64,000 nt of DNA from Cristatella mucedo (Eukaryota; Bryozoa; Phylactolaemata; Cristatellidae). The notes beneath the pieces are model-generated. The model was not told the origin of the DNA and ran no database searches. It saw nothing but the letters and a program-made list of their open reading frames with translations. The DNA lies in assembly GCA_009760855.2 (NCBI GenBank), contig WPIO01000024.1, positions 201,001 to 265,000 on the forward strand, read 5' to 3'. Positions 1 to 12,504 of the stretch are shown one piece after another (position 1 is the first letter of the stretch; every line of letters begins with the position of its first letter). Both the position numbers and the translations under genes were made by a program.

Positions 1-1762
1 TACCACCACTTGAGCAGGAATATAATTCCACGCTTAGGCGTGTCAGTGCGTCGCTCGGAGCTTGTAAGCCTTAAAGATGTCGTTGTCACTGGATCCTGTC
101 TTTGTCGATCGTGCGATGGCGCAAACATTGTACGCACAGGCACTTGAGTGATCTAGCGGCTGATTTTTTACAATTGCATTAGGGGGTAATTTCGCAACCT
201 TAACATTTTAATTTATAAGCCCTCATGTTTAATGAGATGACGCATTGTACACGATGCTTATAAGCAACCCACACCGCTTTAATTTTGTCCTAAGAAGCCT
301 GGAACCTCTGGAAAGCATATCGTTCTTTTTCCTGTGTGTCTTCAGTCCAACAAACCCTCTCAGTCTGGCGTTGGAAAATACAGTTGACCCCTTGACCTTA
401 TCATGCAGCCCATTTTCGCCGGTCACTTACGTTTGTTTAAAAAACTCATGTCCAATTTAATAAAGAGATACCATATCTCGAGCGTTAATTTGCTTAGATT
501 GAGCGCTACCTCAGCACACGGATAAAGATCTGTGAAGACGTTATAGTTTTTTTTTTACTGACCGTTATTTATTAATGAGACCCTCTTTCTCAGCATGGGC
601 GATGCGCTGAGTCAGCTACTGCAAGCTTTTTGAGCTTGTATGCTCCCAAAGCCTGCAACTCGCTGCCAGCTGACATCAGTCCGCATATATTGTTCCCTTT
701 GCGATTGTTCGCAGTGAAAATGTACAATCACTGACAAATTGACATGCTTCCTTTTCAGCATATGCAAATTGCATGGAAAAGAGATATAATTCTCCGAGGT
801 TGTATATAGAATTATCATTATTTCTTAAATTTAGTGAAATAATAAACTGCAACAAACAAAGAATCGGCTGTCGGGTATTGCAATCATTACATACGCATCA
901 GATCTAAATGCATGCGATTTTCCAAAACGGATCATATTTGGATAGTTCGCACTTTACACTGCATACTTGTATTTCACACATCGACTTGCGCTTGCTCGGG
1001 CGGTGACAACCGCAGCCATTTTTAGATCGGGTTAGAAAAGCTCTGCCAGCGCGGCGAGCCGTCGGCACGCATGAGAAGCGCAGTAATTATGACAATACAT
1101 TTGCATAGCGTCCTCTGAGAAGCGAATATCTTTTTAAGCACTTTGCAAATGCTGTAAGGGAAGGCTTTCCTTCAGAGTGGATGCCATCAATCGATTTTCT
1201 TGAGGGAAGGGATCGCATTTTTTTACGTTGCAACGGAGGTAATAATCCTCCCGCGCTCTTTGGGCTCGCCGAGCGGTTCGCCTTTTAATAATAATAACAT
1301 CCATTATAATACTGCTCTCCGGGTCTCTTCCAAGAGAGGCACGACTTTGGCTTGCACTCCTTTATCGCGGAGCGTGCTGCCTTTCAACAGCTATTTTAAG
1401 AATTACACTTTCGTGTGCGCTGCTAGCAAAGCAGCGAGAGCTGAAATTCCGAGCTGCTGGGGGCTAGGCTAGACGGTCTCGGCGGCCTCGGCAGAGCGCT
1501 CCTCCTACGGGTGACTGCGCAACGCAACGCTAACGCTCCGAGACCCAGCGCCAAAATCGCGGCTGCGATCTTGCCGGGAGACTTCGCGGCGCCGCACCGG
1601 CGGCGGAAGTGACCACCGACGCCTGACGCACCGTGGTGGCTGCAGACGAGGGGCGGTCGAGCGCTCGCGCCATGGAGGCGAGAAAGGTCCGTTCGAGATA
1701 CGTATAGGCTCCGCCGAGCTCCGAGTAGGTCGGAGCAGGCGTCTGACCAATAGACCCACGGT
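1..1762. other. Spacer, no gene recognised
   Basis: I see no supported gene. The left half is AT-rich and the stretch from about 1480 to 1760 is GC-rich. Short open frames on both strands show no recognisable motif. The segment ends where a 5'-truncated LINE A begins. Confidence 0.5.
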
Positions 1763-3365
1763 CACACTAGACCTAGAGAGCTTGAGCAGCTACCGCCCAG
1801 TCTCCCTTCTACCATTCCTATCAGAGACACTGGCACCGGTCGTGGCGGACCAGCTGAACTCATATATTGAAACTTCAAACCTTGCTAGTAAGTTCCAGTC
1901 TGGCTTTAGAGCTAATCACTCCACAGAGTCAGCATTGCTTAGGGTGTACAACGACAATTTTAGGAATGCAGACCTATGTAGAGTATCTCTGCTTGTTTTG
2001 CTTTAGATACTATCAATCACTGAGTCTTTCTTGAGCACCTTTCATCTCGCAGGGGAATCACGGGCACTGCATTGCAACGATTAAGACCCTATCTCAGTGG
2101 GAGACTCCAGAGTTTTGACGTTATTGGACAAAGATCCTCCGAGGCCCCTCTGAAATATGGGTTACCTCAGGGCTCCGTGCTAGGTCCGGTTCTTTTCACG
2201 GTTTATACTCTCCCTCTTGATGATGTGATCGCCAAGCACAATCTAGGCTTTCACTTCTATGCGGATGACACTCAGTTATGCCTTTGCGTTTAACCCTCCC
2301 AGCCTTCGAGTACCTCAAATTACCTGAAAAGTACCTCAATTCTCTCAACTCAACTTGCTGCAGGTATTTATGACATCCGCATAAGGATGGAAGCAAATTT
2401 TCTAAAACTAAACGTTGATAAAACTAACTTACTAGTTATTGGCAAACCCAGTGTGATTAAGAAATTGGAAAGGCTGACTTTCAAAATCGGCTCTGCCAGC
2501 ATATCTCCTGTTGAATCAGCTCGAAATCTAGGTGTCATGTTCCAAAGTGACCTCCCATTAGATGACCACATCAGCTCCACAATCAAGTCTGCCTACTTTC
2601 AGCCGCACAACATTGGTAAAATTCGGGCTTGTTTAGATAAGAATACCACGTCTAAGTTGATCTATGCATTTATGACATCCCGTCTTGACTTCTGTAACTC
2701 ACTGCTTGCTGGCCTACCGGCCTGTACAATCGGGCGCTTACAGCTGGTGCAAAACTCTGCAGCTAGGCTTGTCTGTCGTGAGCGTCGCAGTTGCCACATC
2801 ACACCACTCCTCGCCGACCTGTAATGGCTCCCAGTCAAGCAACGGATTGACTTCAAGGTTTTGTCGCTCACTTTTAGGTCACTTCATTCTTTGGCTCCGG
2901 CCTATTTCTCAGATGTACTCCCCCACCAGGCCAAGCATCGTACTACCCGCTTTTCGGAATCCAACAGTTTACCAATAGCTCGTACAAACCTCAAATCCTT
3001 TGGAGACCGTGCATTTAGTTCGTATGCTCCCAAAGGCGGGAACTTCCTCCCGACTTGCGTCACAACATTCCCTGACTTGACCACATTTAAAAAGAACTTA
3101 AAACACACCTATTTAGGACAGCATGCAGTGGGTCCCTGTGATTCGTCCTTGATGTGCTTATGCGTGCTGATACTGTGCATGCTGCCCACTAACCACATTT
3201 GCATGCTGACCCTGTGCATGTCACCCCTAACCATGTTATTCATGTTGTTTATCAAGCATGATATTACTCAACATTCAATCGCGTTTCTCTGTGCAACAAA
3301 TGTAAAGCGCTGAGAAAGAGATTGAGTTCCCTGAGGGCACTTTATCAAGTGCATTATTATAATTA
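1763..3365 (+). mobile_element. LINE A copy, 5'-truncated, broken RT frame
   Basis: Starts inside the reverse transcriptase, near the [11 protein letters not shown] motif. It continues through GLPQGSVLGPVLF, HFYADDTQL (catalytic YADD) and the C-terminal region to the family 3' end, a GCGC stem-loop followed by an ATT-rich tail. Frames are interrupted by frameshifts and stops, so the copy is dead. It belongs to the CR1/L2 group by its RT motifs. Confidence 0.9.
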
Positions 3366-3744
3366 TCACCGGCGCCGGGTGGAGATCACTCGGGAGCTGT
3401 TTCCGACGCGCTGGCCGAAGCGCAGAGAGGTCCATGGGTGCACCGGACCGCTGACTCGGCAGCGGCGGCGGCGGGCCGGTAATCTGCCAGTAATGACGCG
3501 GCCGCATCAGCTCGCATTGGCTACATCGATTGACCTCCGTCAGACTGCAAAGGCTGCCGCCGCCGAGCGAGAAAGCTTCGTCAATCATAATTATTTCGTT
3601 TCCGGTGGCGTTCAGTTTGGCTCCACTAACAAAGTCTGTCGTCGCTAGCTCGTTAGAACATCCGTCGGTAGGCTAGCCATCAATGCAGACTGATACGAAG
3701 GTCTTGTGCGTGCAGCGGATGCCGGGCCGCCGACGCTTTTTTCC

Positions 3745-3784
3745 CAGACGGGCGCCAGCAACACGTGTTGCTGGCGCCCGTCTG
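3745..3784. repeat. Perfect 40-bp palindrome
   Basis: The two 20-base halves are exact reverse complements with no spacer, centred on CAACAC/GTGTTG. The arms are GC-rich (GACGGGCGCCAGC). It would form a cruciform or hairpin. No transposon ends are evident beside it. Confidence 0.95.
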
Positions 3785-3844
3785 CTTTTGGCTCCGGCAT
3801 GGCTGTTCTTTTTCTCTGAAGCGGGCCTCTTTAGCGCCCAGCTA

Positions 3845-3925
3845 AAGCATTTAGCTTTAAGCATTTAGCTTTAGATTTAGCATTAAAGCATTAAGCATTT
3901 AGCATTTAGCGCCCAGCATTTAGAT
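3845..3925. repeat. Short degenerate tandem repeat (AGCATTTAGC-like)
   Basis: Imperfect reiteration of GCATTTAGC and GCATTTAGCTTTA, seven or so times. Looks like local slippage. Confidence 0.7.
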
Positions 3926-4216
3926 CGCGAGCTCTCACAAGCGACAGCACTCGGACCAGAGCGAACCCTCGGTCGGTGGTGGCTCCCTCTGGCGACGAGT
4001 CGATCCCGCGAGAATTTCAGAACGAAATGAAGTCCAGGAAATATAAATCCTGCGCCATCTGGTGGGCAGTCACTATCGGTCACGACTGCTGGACAGTTCC
4101 CGATTAGACTCAGTTTTTGCGAATTTTCAAGCAATCCAGTTTTCTTCGAAAATGACCCTTTTTACAGTCTGCATTGACCTGTCGCAATGCAAGTACAACG
4201 CTGTATTAGAGACGAA

Positions 4217-4276
4217 AGTAAGAACTTGAGTTCAAGGCTGCAAACGCGTTTGCAGCCTTGAACTCAAGTTCTTACT
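4217..4276. repeat. Perfect 60-bp palindrome
   Basis: Two exact 30-base reverse-complement halves meet at AAACG/CGTTT without a spacer. The outer ends are AGTAAGAAC and GTTCTTACT. It lies only 430 bp from the 40-bp palindrome and has an unrelated sequence. Confidence 0.95.
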
Positions 4277-4344
4277 ATTGGGGCCAAGAGGCCCCAATCT
4301 GTCAAAGACACGCTTAGGTAATGTTGGCACAGTTTGGTTTGGCA

Positions 4345-4503
4345 GTCTGGTTTGGCCCAGTGGTTAAGGTGTTCACCCAGACCGAGGTCAAGATGAATGC
4401 GTTTGCCAACAGAGGTCGTGAGGTCGAGCCCTGTGGCCTATGCGATGCACCTGAATAGAGATTAAGTTCTCTTAGGGGCTATACAAATGAATGACATATT
4501 TAC
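4345..4503 (+). mobile_element. SINE S2 copy
   Basis: tRNA-like head with A box TGGCCCAGTGGTTAAGG and a B-box-like GAGGTCGAGCC. It is followed by the S2 tail (CCTGAATAGAGATTAAG, TTCTCTTAGGGGCTAT, ACAAATGAATGA). The segment between the boxes is longer than in other copies. Confidence 0.85.
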
Positions 4504-4589
4504 TTGTGTTTATTTAAATAGATAAGGTCCTCCTACCTTTGTGAGAACTGTCGTGGCGTAGAAAGAAATGGCTGCCGGTCATCCGACGA

Positions 4590-5345
4590 ACCCTCAAAAT
4601 ACTTCAGCAGTCGGTCACAGGCCCACTTCTTTTCACCCTCTATACACTACCACTGCCGACGTTATCACCAAAACACAATCTTGGCTTCCATTTCTACGTC
4701 GATGACACTCAACTCAACCTGTCCTTCGATCCTGACAACTACTCTCCAACTGCCGACTATGGCTCATCCTTTCCTGCGGGGCTGAGCTGCTACTTGCATG
4801 CTACTCGCTACCTCAATTGCTCTCCTGACTCTTCTTTGCCTCTCACTTTCTCTTTGTTGCGTGAGACGAAGTCTGTAGGCAACCGAATGCGTGCCGAAAG
4901 TCGCTTAGACTGTGAGTTCGCTATACAAAACTCTCCTGCGTAACACCCACGCGGTCTTTATGACTTTGTGGAGTTACAGACGGAGATACATGCATACACA
5001 CACACATCCTTGTGAGACTAGCTCCAACTTTGTCTCACTTAATTTCCTTGCATCGACAACATTAGCAGTTGTACACACTTACTGAACCTTAAAGACGGTA
5101 AGACCACCTAATAGTTTTTGGCAAGCCTAGTACCACCCGCAAAGTACGAGATCTCCCTCGAAAGATTGTTTCGCATTCCATCACGACAGAGACGTCTACT
5201 AGTAATTTGGGCGCCGTGCTCCAGATCGACCAGACATTAGATGAACACAGTGCCTTCGCTGCCAAGAGCCATCGAATACCATTGACTATGTTAGAGTCGG
5301 TACGGCAGGCGACTTCGGGTGACACTCTAAAAGCTGCCAGCCGTG
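4590..5345 (+). mobile_element. Old LINE A relic split by a LINE B 3' fragment
   Basis: The left part (about 4590-4737) reads as the RT stretch [10 protein letters not shown] to [11 protein letters not shown]. The right part (about 5030-5345) matches the segment after it, with FGKPS and SNLGAVLQIDQTLDEH. Between them lies unrelated sequence that is a LINE B 3' end. Strongly decayed. Confidence 0.65.
4738..5012 (+). mobile_element. LINE B 3'-end fragment (copy 1)
   Basis: Matches the 3' ends near 8.0 and 36.7 kb: CTGCCGACTATGGC, GTGCCGAAAG, TAACACCCAC and a terminal ACAGACGGAGATACAT. Inserted in an older LINE A. Confidence 0.75.
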
Positions 5346-5917
5346 AATGCTCAGCGCGCCTCGCAAGGCAAGGACTCGACGAGCGCCAGGACGTTTCCCA
5401 AAGAGACTCCGGTCAGGCTCTGGTCCTATATACTACAAGGCCTTGGAGTGATAGTATTTTTATCGTATTTTCAATTTTTCAAGCTAAAAATATAGTTATT
5501 TTTTCATAGAAAACACTGCAATTTACTTCAATTGTAATTGCAAACACTACATTATGTTGTCATTGTCATCGAAGCAAAACTTCGAAAATTGTGTCAATCA
5601 AACACGCTGCACGAACTTATGCATTCCACGACCCGCACGCTATGCAGTCAGACTCGGGCCTCTGGTCTTAGCTGTCGAAACTTAAGAGACAATACAATAT
5701 ATTGATATAGTGTTACGAAACCAACTACGTTAAATTTTAGCAACACAATTTACTGTTCCATAAATAAAGTTTTTGCGGAGGCCTGCTACATGCGTGCTAG
5801 GTCTTAAGCCTCACATAAATCTGGTTACACGTGTGACATATACATACGTACACGGCTAATAACTAACTCAGTGCAAGATCAGCACAGCAAGTCAGAGTAG
5901 GAAAGTAGAGGAAAGGG
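5346..5917. other. Spacer, nothing recognised
   Basis: AT-rich sequence with no motif-bearing frame and no repeat match found by eye. Confidence 0.5.
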
Positions 5918-6087
5918 TAGCTAATTCAACAGCTTCTTTACATCTAGTGGCAGAAGAGCCCTAAAGGCTATCACCTCCGATTCCAGCGGCAAGAAAGGAT
6001 CGCTCACTGCAGGATTCGAAACCACGACCCCGGGCCGATGTCGCGAAAAGTAACCGAGCCTTACCTAGCGAGCCATCGCGGCTCAGC
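5918..6087 (-). mobile_element. SINE S1 copy
   Basis: Minus-strand S1: the reverse complement begins with GAGCCGCGATGGCTCGCTAG and carries the B-box region GGTTTCGAATCC. The body motif GAGCGATCCTTTCTTGCCG follows, then the end AGAAGCTGTTGAATTAG. Its head abuts the GA microsatellite. Confidence 0.85.
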
Positions 6088-6096
6088 CGATAGCTG

Positions 6097-6737
<641 letters not shown>

Positions 6738-7149
6738 GTCCTCGCATTGGCGAGAATCTGCCTTTCAGTGTCGCACAGGATACACATAGATATACACAGG
6801 ATACACAGTATCGACGTCCGATAGGAAGCAGAGGATAAGCGCCCTGTCGCTTCAGTCGTGCGACACTGAAAGATGGAGACTGAATATGGAAAGAAGAAGT
6901 AAGGAGCACGAAAACCGATCACGTATAACAGAGGACACGAAATTAGTCGTCAATTTGCTAAAATTACAAAGCCGTTCGGCCCTTCGCAGTCAAGGTTAGC
7001 GTACTCGTAGACACGCATCTTCGCCGAGGAGTTTCGCTGCCTCTGTCTAACCGCATGCTCAACGGAACGCCGCGTCCTCTGTCGGCCGTTGACTGTGCAA
7101 ACGAAAATTAACTCTATGCCATTTTCCCCATTCGACTACCGTAGAGAGT
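6738..7149. other. Spacer, nothing recognised
   Basis: No gene or repeat family supported. A short ATACACA-type repeat occurs near 6780-6810. Confidence 0.45.
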
Positions 7150-9790
7150 TCAGTGCAAGCCAGCCACCATCTGGCTGATCGCTTCTCTAGCTTCTTTCTC
7201 AGCAATAAAGACAGGAAAGACAGGAAGTCCATCCATACGCTGGCAGCAGCCCCCCTCGAATGCTGTCCCACAATTCCTTGCAGAGCCTCAGTGTCTACAT
7301 TCAAGGAAGTCACTAGTGACCTAGTCCTAAAGTTCATACTGCTGCTCATAAGACACCCTAAGCGTGTGACTGGATTAGAAGGCGTTGCTCTTCTAAAAGG
7401 TGGCGCTGTTGTGCGACCATCACCACGTGCTCGAAACGTAGCTGCCGTTTTCGACAGCTGCCTAAATTTCAAAAGCTTCATTCAGAAGACTGCTTCCACA
7501 GCTAGCCATCACATCGAATCCCTATCCAAGATCAGGAGCTGTCTCCGACAGTGGCTTGTAAAAAATGTAACTATCTCCTTAGTTCTGTCTCGGCTTGACA
7601 AGGGTAATTTCCTTTTGGTTGGGCTACCAAAAACATCTAGGCCACCGCAGATGGCTATGAATATGGCTGCAAGGCTAGTTTGCAAATCCCAGAGGTTTGA
7701 CCACGTGTCTTCTTTGCTAAAAGAGCTAGGATGGCTGCCGGTGGATCAATGGATACGGTGCAATGTTCTTACGCTGACCCACAAGGCCCGACACGGCTTG
7801 GCTCCTTCGTACCGAGGCTGAACTGCTGCACCAGTTTCAGCCTCCTCATGCCCTCAGGTCCTGTATGGACAATAAATTATATTATTCCATTCCATTCCAT
7901 TCTGTCGTTTAAAGACCGTTAGCGACAGAAACTTCAGCTTTGCAGGTCCTAGACCGTGGAACTCGCTTCCACGATTCTTAAACAATGACAATCACTCTCT
8001 TGCTGCCGACTATGGCTCATCTTCCTACTGTCGCTGTGTTGCGTGAGATGAAGCTTGTTGGCTACCAAATGCGTACCGAAAGCCGCTTGGGCTGTGAGTG
8101 CGAAATACAAAATTCTCCTGCGTAACACCCACATAGTCGGTGTGGCTTTGTGGAGCTGCAGACGGAAATACATTATATATTACATTGCAAGTCCTAATAA
8201 TAAAAGATAACAAGTCCTCTTGATCCTATTCCCACTGTCCTGCTTCTACGATGCATTGATTTGCTGCTGCCATGCATAACTAACACCATCGATATGTCAT
8301 TAGCCCCATGTAATGTCCCAGCATCTTTCAAAAAGGCTGTGGTCAAGCCACTCCTCAAGGAAGCAACCCTGGACAAAAAGAACTTGACCAACTTCTCCAA
8401 GTCTCCCACCTACCGTTCCTATCAAGGGCACCGAAACGATTCGTGGCAGACCAGCTGTACTCATATATTGAAACTTTAAACCTTGCTAGTGAGTTCCAGT
8501 CTGGCTTTAGAGCTAATCACTACACAGAGTCAGCATTGCTTCGGGTGTACAACGACCTACTTAGGAATGCAGACGCGGTAGAGTATCTCTGCTTGTTTTG
8601 ATCGATCTTTCGGCAGCTTTTAATACTATTGATAATCAAGTCCGTCTTGAGCGCCTCTCATCTTGCCTCGGCATAACTGGCGCTGCATTGCAATGGTTCA
8701 GTGGGAGACTCCAGAGTGTTGACGTGAATGGACAAAGATCATCCGATGACGCTCTGAAATATAGCGTACCTCAGGGATCTGTGCTTGGTCCAATTTGTTT
8801 CACGATTTATAGTCTCCTCGTGCCGACGTGAGTGCCAAGCACAATCTAAGCTTTCACTTCTATGCAGGTGACACTCAGATGTAAATTTGCTTTGACCCCT
8901 TCCAGCCCTCCAGCACGTGAAATTCTCGCAATACCCTTACTGCACGTATTGATGACATCCGCACATCGATGGCAGCAAACTTTCTTAAATTGATAGATGA
9001 TAAAATCAGCTTATTATTATGAGCAAACACATTGTGATTCAGAAATTGGATGGGCTAACGCTCAAAATCGGCTCTGCCAGCACATCTCCTGTTGAATCTG
9101 CACGAAATCTATCCGTTATGTTCCAAAGTGGCCTTTCATTAGACGACCACATCAGCTCCTCAGTTAAGTCTGTCTACTTTCAGTTACAAAATATTGCTGA
9201 AAATTCGAGGTTTTTTTTAGACCATTACCATATCCAAATTGGTCCATGCATTTGAGACATTCCGTCTTGACTTCTGTAACTCACTGCCCGCTGGTTTACC
9301 GGCCAGTGCTACCAGGCGCTTACAGCTGGTGCAAAACACTGCAGCTAGACTTGCCGTCTTGAGCGTCGAAATTGCCAGATCACACCGCTTCTCGCCGACC
9401 TGCACTGGCTCCCAGTTAAGCAACGCATCGACTTCAATGGTTTTGCCACTCACTTTCAGGTCCCTTCATTCCTTGGCCCCAGCCTACTTATCTGATCTAC
9501 TGCCCCACTAGGCTAAGCATACCACCAGCCTTTCGGAGTCAAACTGTTTACCCATACCTCGTACAAATCTTAAATCCTTTGGAGACCATGCGTTTGGTGC
9601 AGGCTAACACTAACCACACTTGCATGCTGACCCTGTTCATGTCACCCCTAACCATGTTAGTCGTGTTGTTTACTGAGCTTAATAACACTAACCATTCGAC
9701 CGCGCTTCCTTTGCAGCAGATGTGAAGTTCCGAGAAAGAGGTTGAGTTCTCTGAGGGCGCTATATCGTTTATTAATATTACTATTATCAC
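7150..9790 (+). mobile_element. LINE A copy, interrupted by LINE B
   Basis: 7150-7345 encodes the LINE A linker (ADRFSSFFLSNKDRKDRKSI, then VTSDLVLKF). The match resumes at about 8195 with AACAAGTCCTCTTGATCC and runs through broken RT motifs (LSAAFNTID, SVPQGSVLGP) to the 3' stem-loop and an ATT-rich tail near 9780. The 850 bases between are LINE B. Frames are broken throughout. Confidence 0.85.
7346..8194 (+). mobile_element. LINE B copy 2 inserted in LINE A
   Basis: Encodes the C-terminal part of another CR1/L2-like LINE (VFDSCLNFKSFIQK, NMAARLVCKSQRF, HKARHGLAPSY). A 3' UTR follows with TAACACCCAC, GCTGCAGACGGAAATACA and an ATTATATATTACATT end. It shares protein layout with LINE A but not its 3' end, so it is a separate family. 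Confidence 0.8.
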
Positions 9791-10194
9791 TATTGTTATT
9801 ACCATTACCAAACTGACCCAAGAGTGGTCAACATCAATTGTCATTCCTTTTGTTGACCCAAGACGCGTCACTAACGGCACAAAACAGATACGCTAATCAT
9901 CCGAACAAAGCGTACCTACAAGTTCGAAACGATAACCATCATTGGAGATCAGCTGTGAGCCCATATTGAAGTTCTATCTAGGTGGGCACTGCACCTGCGG
10001 CACAGTCTTTGCGCTATTACGCGGAAATCTTTCGACTTAGCTGGGTATTTGACATTGACTACCCAAGTATAAAGACCATGCCGCCAACAAGATTCACGAA
10101 GGCCGAAGTGCAATGTAGCAGAAGTGCACAGGCTGGAGCTCCGAGATACATCTCCGTTAAGTGGAACTACGTCTTCTGACTCAAAGTCGTTTAG
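9791..10194. other. Spacer, nothing recognised
   Basis: No gene or repeat supported. Confidence 0.45.
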
Positions 10195-10420
10195 CTTTGC
10201 CTCGAACCAACCTCAAATCCTTTGGAGACCATGCCTTTAATTCGTATGCTCAAAAACCTGAGACTTACTTCCGACTGACGTCACGACATTCCCTGACTCG
10301 ACGACATTCGAGCAAAAGATAATTGCACACCTGTTCTTCGCAGTATCTGCTGTGTCTTTATGAGCTGTCCATATTTACCGTTGTTTTTGCTGACGCTGCA
10401 TATACTATAACAAAAGTATT
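10195..10420 (+). mobile_element. LINE A 3'-region fragment
   Basis: Matches the consensus encoding NLKSFGDRAFSSYAPK and the TTCCGACTGACGTCACGACA stretch, then fades into AT-rich sequence. Confidence 0.7.
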
Positions 10421-10689
10421 GACATGACTTCTTTACAGCTTAGATACATTGCTGCATAAAAAAATTAATTTTTTTAATGCCGTATACAAATATCAGTGGT
10501 TTTATTAAAATATTAAAAAGTATTACTACTTAATTAGGGCTTCGATAGAAAATGAATGAATTTGGTGAAGAAATAATTCTTGTATCCATGATACACACAA
10601 ATTTATTTGCATGTGAGACACATGAATAGGTTTCGATCAACATCAAACCATCTAAACGAGGGCAAAGAAAGAATTCCATATACACAGTT

Positions 10690-11545
10690 TGCAAAACGAT
10701 ACGTGCCATTCGAACAGGTTGCCGATCATAGCTTAATCATCCATGTTAAGCCGAGGAACATATCCAAAATCAGGCACGTGCTTATACGGTAAAAGAGTAC
10801 AATAATAGCCAAACTAGTTCGTGCGTTTGGGAAATCGCGTCCAGAAGAATGCAATTTATTCATGACTCACGGCCTGTTCCGTTGTCTGCAACTGGTGCAA
10901 AGCTCAGCGGCTCGTCAGGTCTGTCGCAATCAGCCTAGCTTCCACCATCGCGCCACCACTGTAAGAGCATCAATGGCTACCCATAAAGCATTGAACTAGT
11001 TTTTTAAGATCCTCGGTATGGCTTACAGGTCACTGCACTCGCTTGCATCAGCGTACCTATCAGACCTCCTCACTCCTCAAGTCACGTGCTCTCGAACCAA
11101 CCACCCTGAGCAGCTAGTCATCTCGCCGTCCTCCGCACTAAATAGAAATCTTTTGGCGATTAAGTTACTGAGCCTTCAGCTAGCGTGCACGGGCCACTAC
11201 CTGAAATGAATGACCTGGTATCCTTTGGTTTACAGCTACAGACTCATGCGTTTGGCCCAGCTGTCCCTTCGTCGCAGCGAATTGAGTCTTTTTATGCCGT
11301 TGCGTTCACGTGCACACTTGTGCATGATTCAGTGCATGTTACTAGCAACAGATCTTACTAGCGACGAGTCATGCGTGTCTCCGTTTGTCCCTAGCCTGCC
11401 GGCCTAGTCTTGATTTTGCTGTTCATGCTTTTTGCATACCGAGGCAATCGCTAAACCTAGGGTATCAACTATCTTGCAGCGAGATGCAAAGTACATGGAC
11501 CGAGATTAAAGTTTTCTTAGGGCTCTACCAAACTACGTAGTATTT
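10690..11545 (+). mobile_element. Diverged LINE A-related copy
   Basis: Recognisable pieces include QLVQSSAARQVCR, RSLHSLASAYLSDLL and a tail with GAGATTAAAGTTTTCTTAGGG. Its 3' UTR carries CTTACTAGCGA-type motifs also seen near 27.7 and 40.7 kb, suggesting an older subfamily. Confidence 0.65.
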
Positions 11546-11645
11546 TTAGCACAAATACTTTCAGCCGCGGAACATTTTTTGCCAAGATCAGGGGCTTGCT
11601 TAGAGTTAAAGTTGCGCCTGGTGTGCTCACTTACGGAGCGGAAGC

Positions 11646-12420
11646 CTGGTTTGGTCTAGATGCTCGCCCGACCAAGGTCTGACTGAGGTCGTGGGCTCGA
11701 GCCCCGAGGCATATGTGTACCCAGGCTGGGTTCGGTTGGCAGGGACTGGACGGCTACAGTGAGGGTTAGGGCCACCAGCTAGGCCGGGGTCGGACCCTAC
11801 GGCATGGCCGGATGTATGCGGTGACGTGAGGTCACCGGGGCTCTTGGGTACGGGAAGTTGGCCGAGTAAGTCGTGGTGTTGGAGGCTCACGGTCTCGCCG
11901 AGTTATGCACCTGGATTCGTGCAGGCGTGCTCCGGCGATGCTGCTACGCACGCAAGGAAACGAGTACCCAAGGCCCGAGCGGAGCTGGATAGCTCGCTCG
12001 TTGTTGACTTGTTTATACCGCGTTCCCCGTGTAGCGTGTTCGTGACCTTCCCCCGTGTGTTGGCGTCTTTCGGTGGAAGCTTACGACTGTGGTAGTTATC
12101 GACTCGGACTAACCAGCAGTTACTCAGCCAGCCGGGTTTTGGACGGCGTACGCTCGTACTGTTGGACTCGGAAGTCGGTACAACTACAGGACTGCAGAAG
12201 CCGACTGACCCCAACTAACACGTTTGTTCGCGCTTGCTGCGTCATCTTGCGCTCCCATAGTGTATAATGTATAGGACCCTCCCTGTAGACTTGTTTAGTT
12301 CCCCTGTTGATGTTGGAGCATGCGTTATTGCAAAGAGGTTTATCCTGACGGTCGCTCGTCTTACCCTAGCTCGGCGGCTGAATAGAGATTTTAAGTTCTC
12401 TTGGGTCGCTATATAAATGA

Positions 12421-12424
<4 letters not shown>
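11646..12424 (+). mobile_element. SINE S2 split by about 650 bp of GC-rich DNA
   Basis: The head (11646-11718, CCTGGTTTGGTCTAGATGC to GGGCTCGAGCCCCGAGGC) and the tail (12368-12424, GCGGCTGAATAGAGATTTTA to ATATAAATGAATTG) fit one S2 element. The 650 bases between are unlike S2. I find no clean target duplication or transposon ends, so insertion is only the simplest reading. Confidence 0.6.

Positions 12425-12498
<74 letters not shown>
12425..12498. repeat. (TA)n microsatellite at an S2 tail
   Basis: Uninterrupted TA dinucleotides directly follow the S2 3' end. Confidence 0.98.
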
Positions 12499-12499
<1 letters not shown>

Positions 12500-12504
12500 G
12501 TTCC

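Larger units (their letters stand above)
3366..4344. other. Spacer with two long perfect palindromes
   Basis: No gene is supported. The stretch holds a GC-rich part (3370-3660), a 40-bp palindrome at 3745, a run of AGCATTTAGC-like short repeats (about 3845-3925) and a 60-bp palindrome at 4217. Confidence 0.6.
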
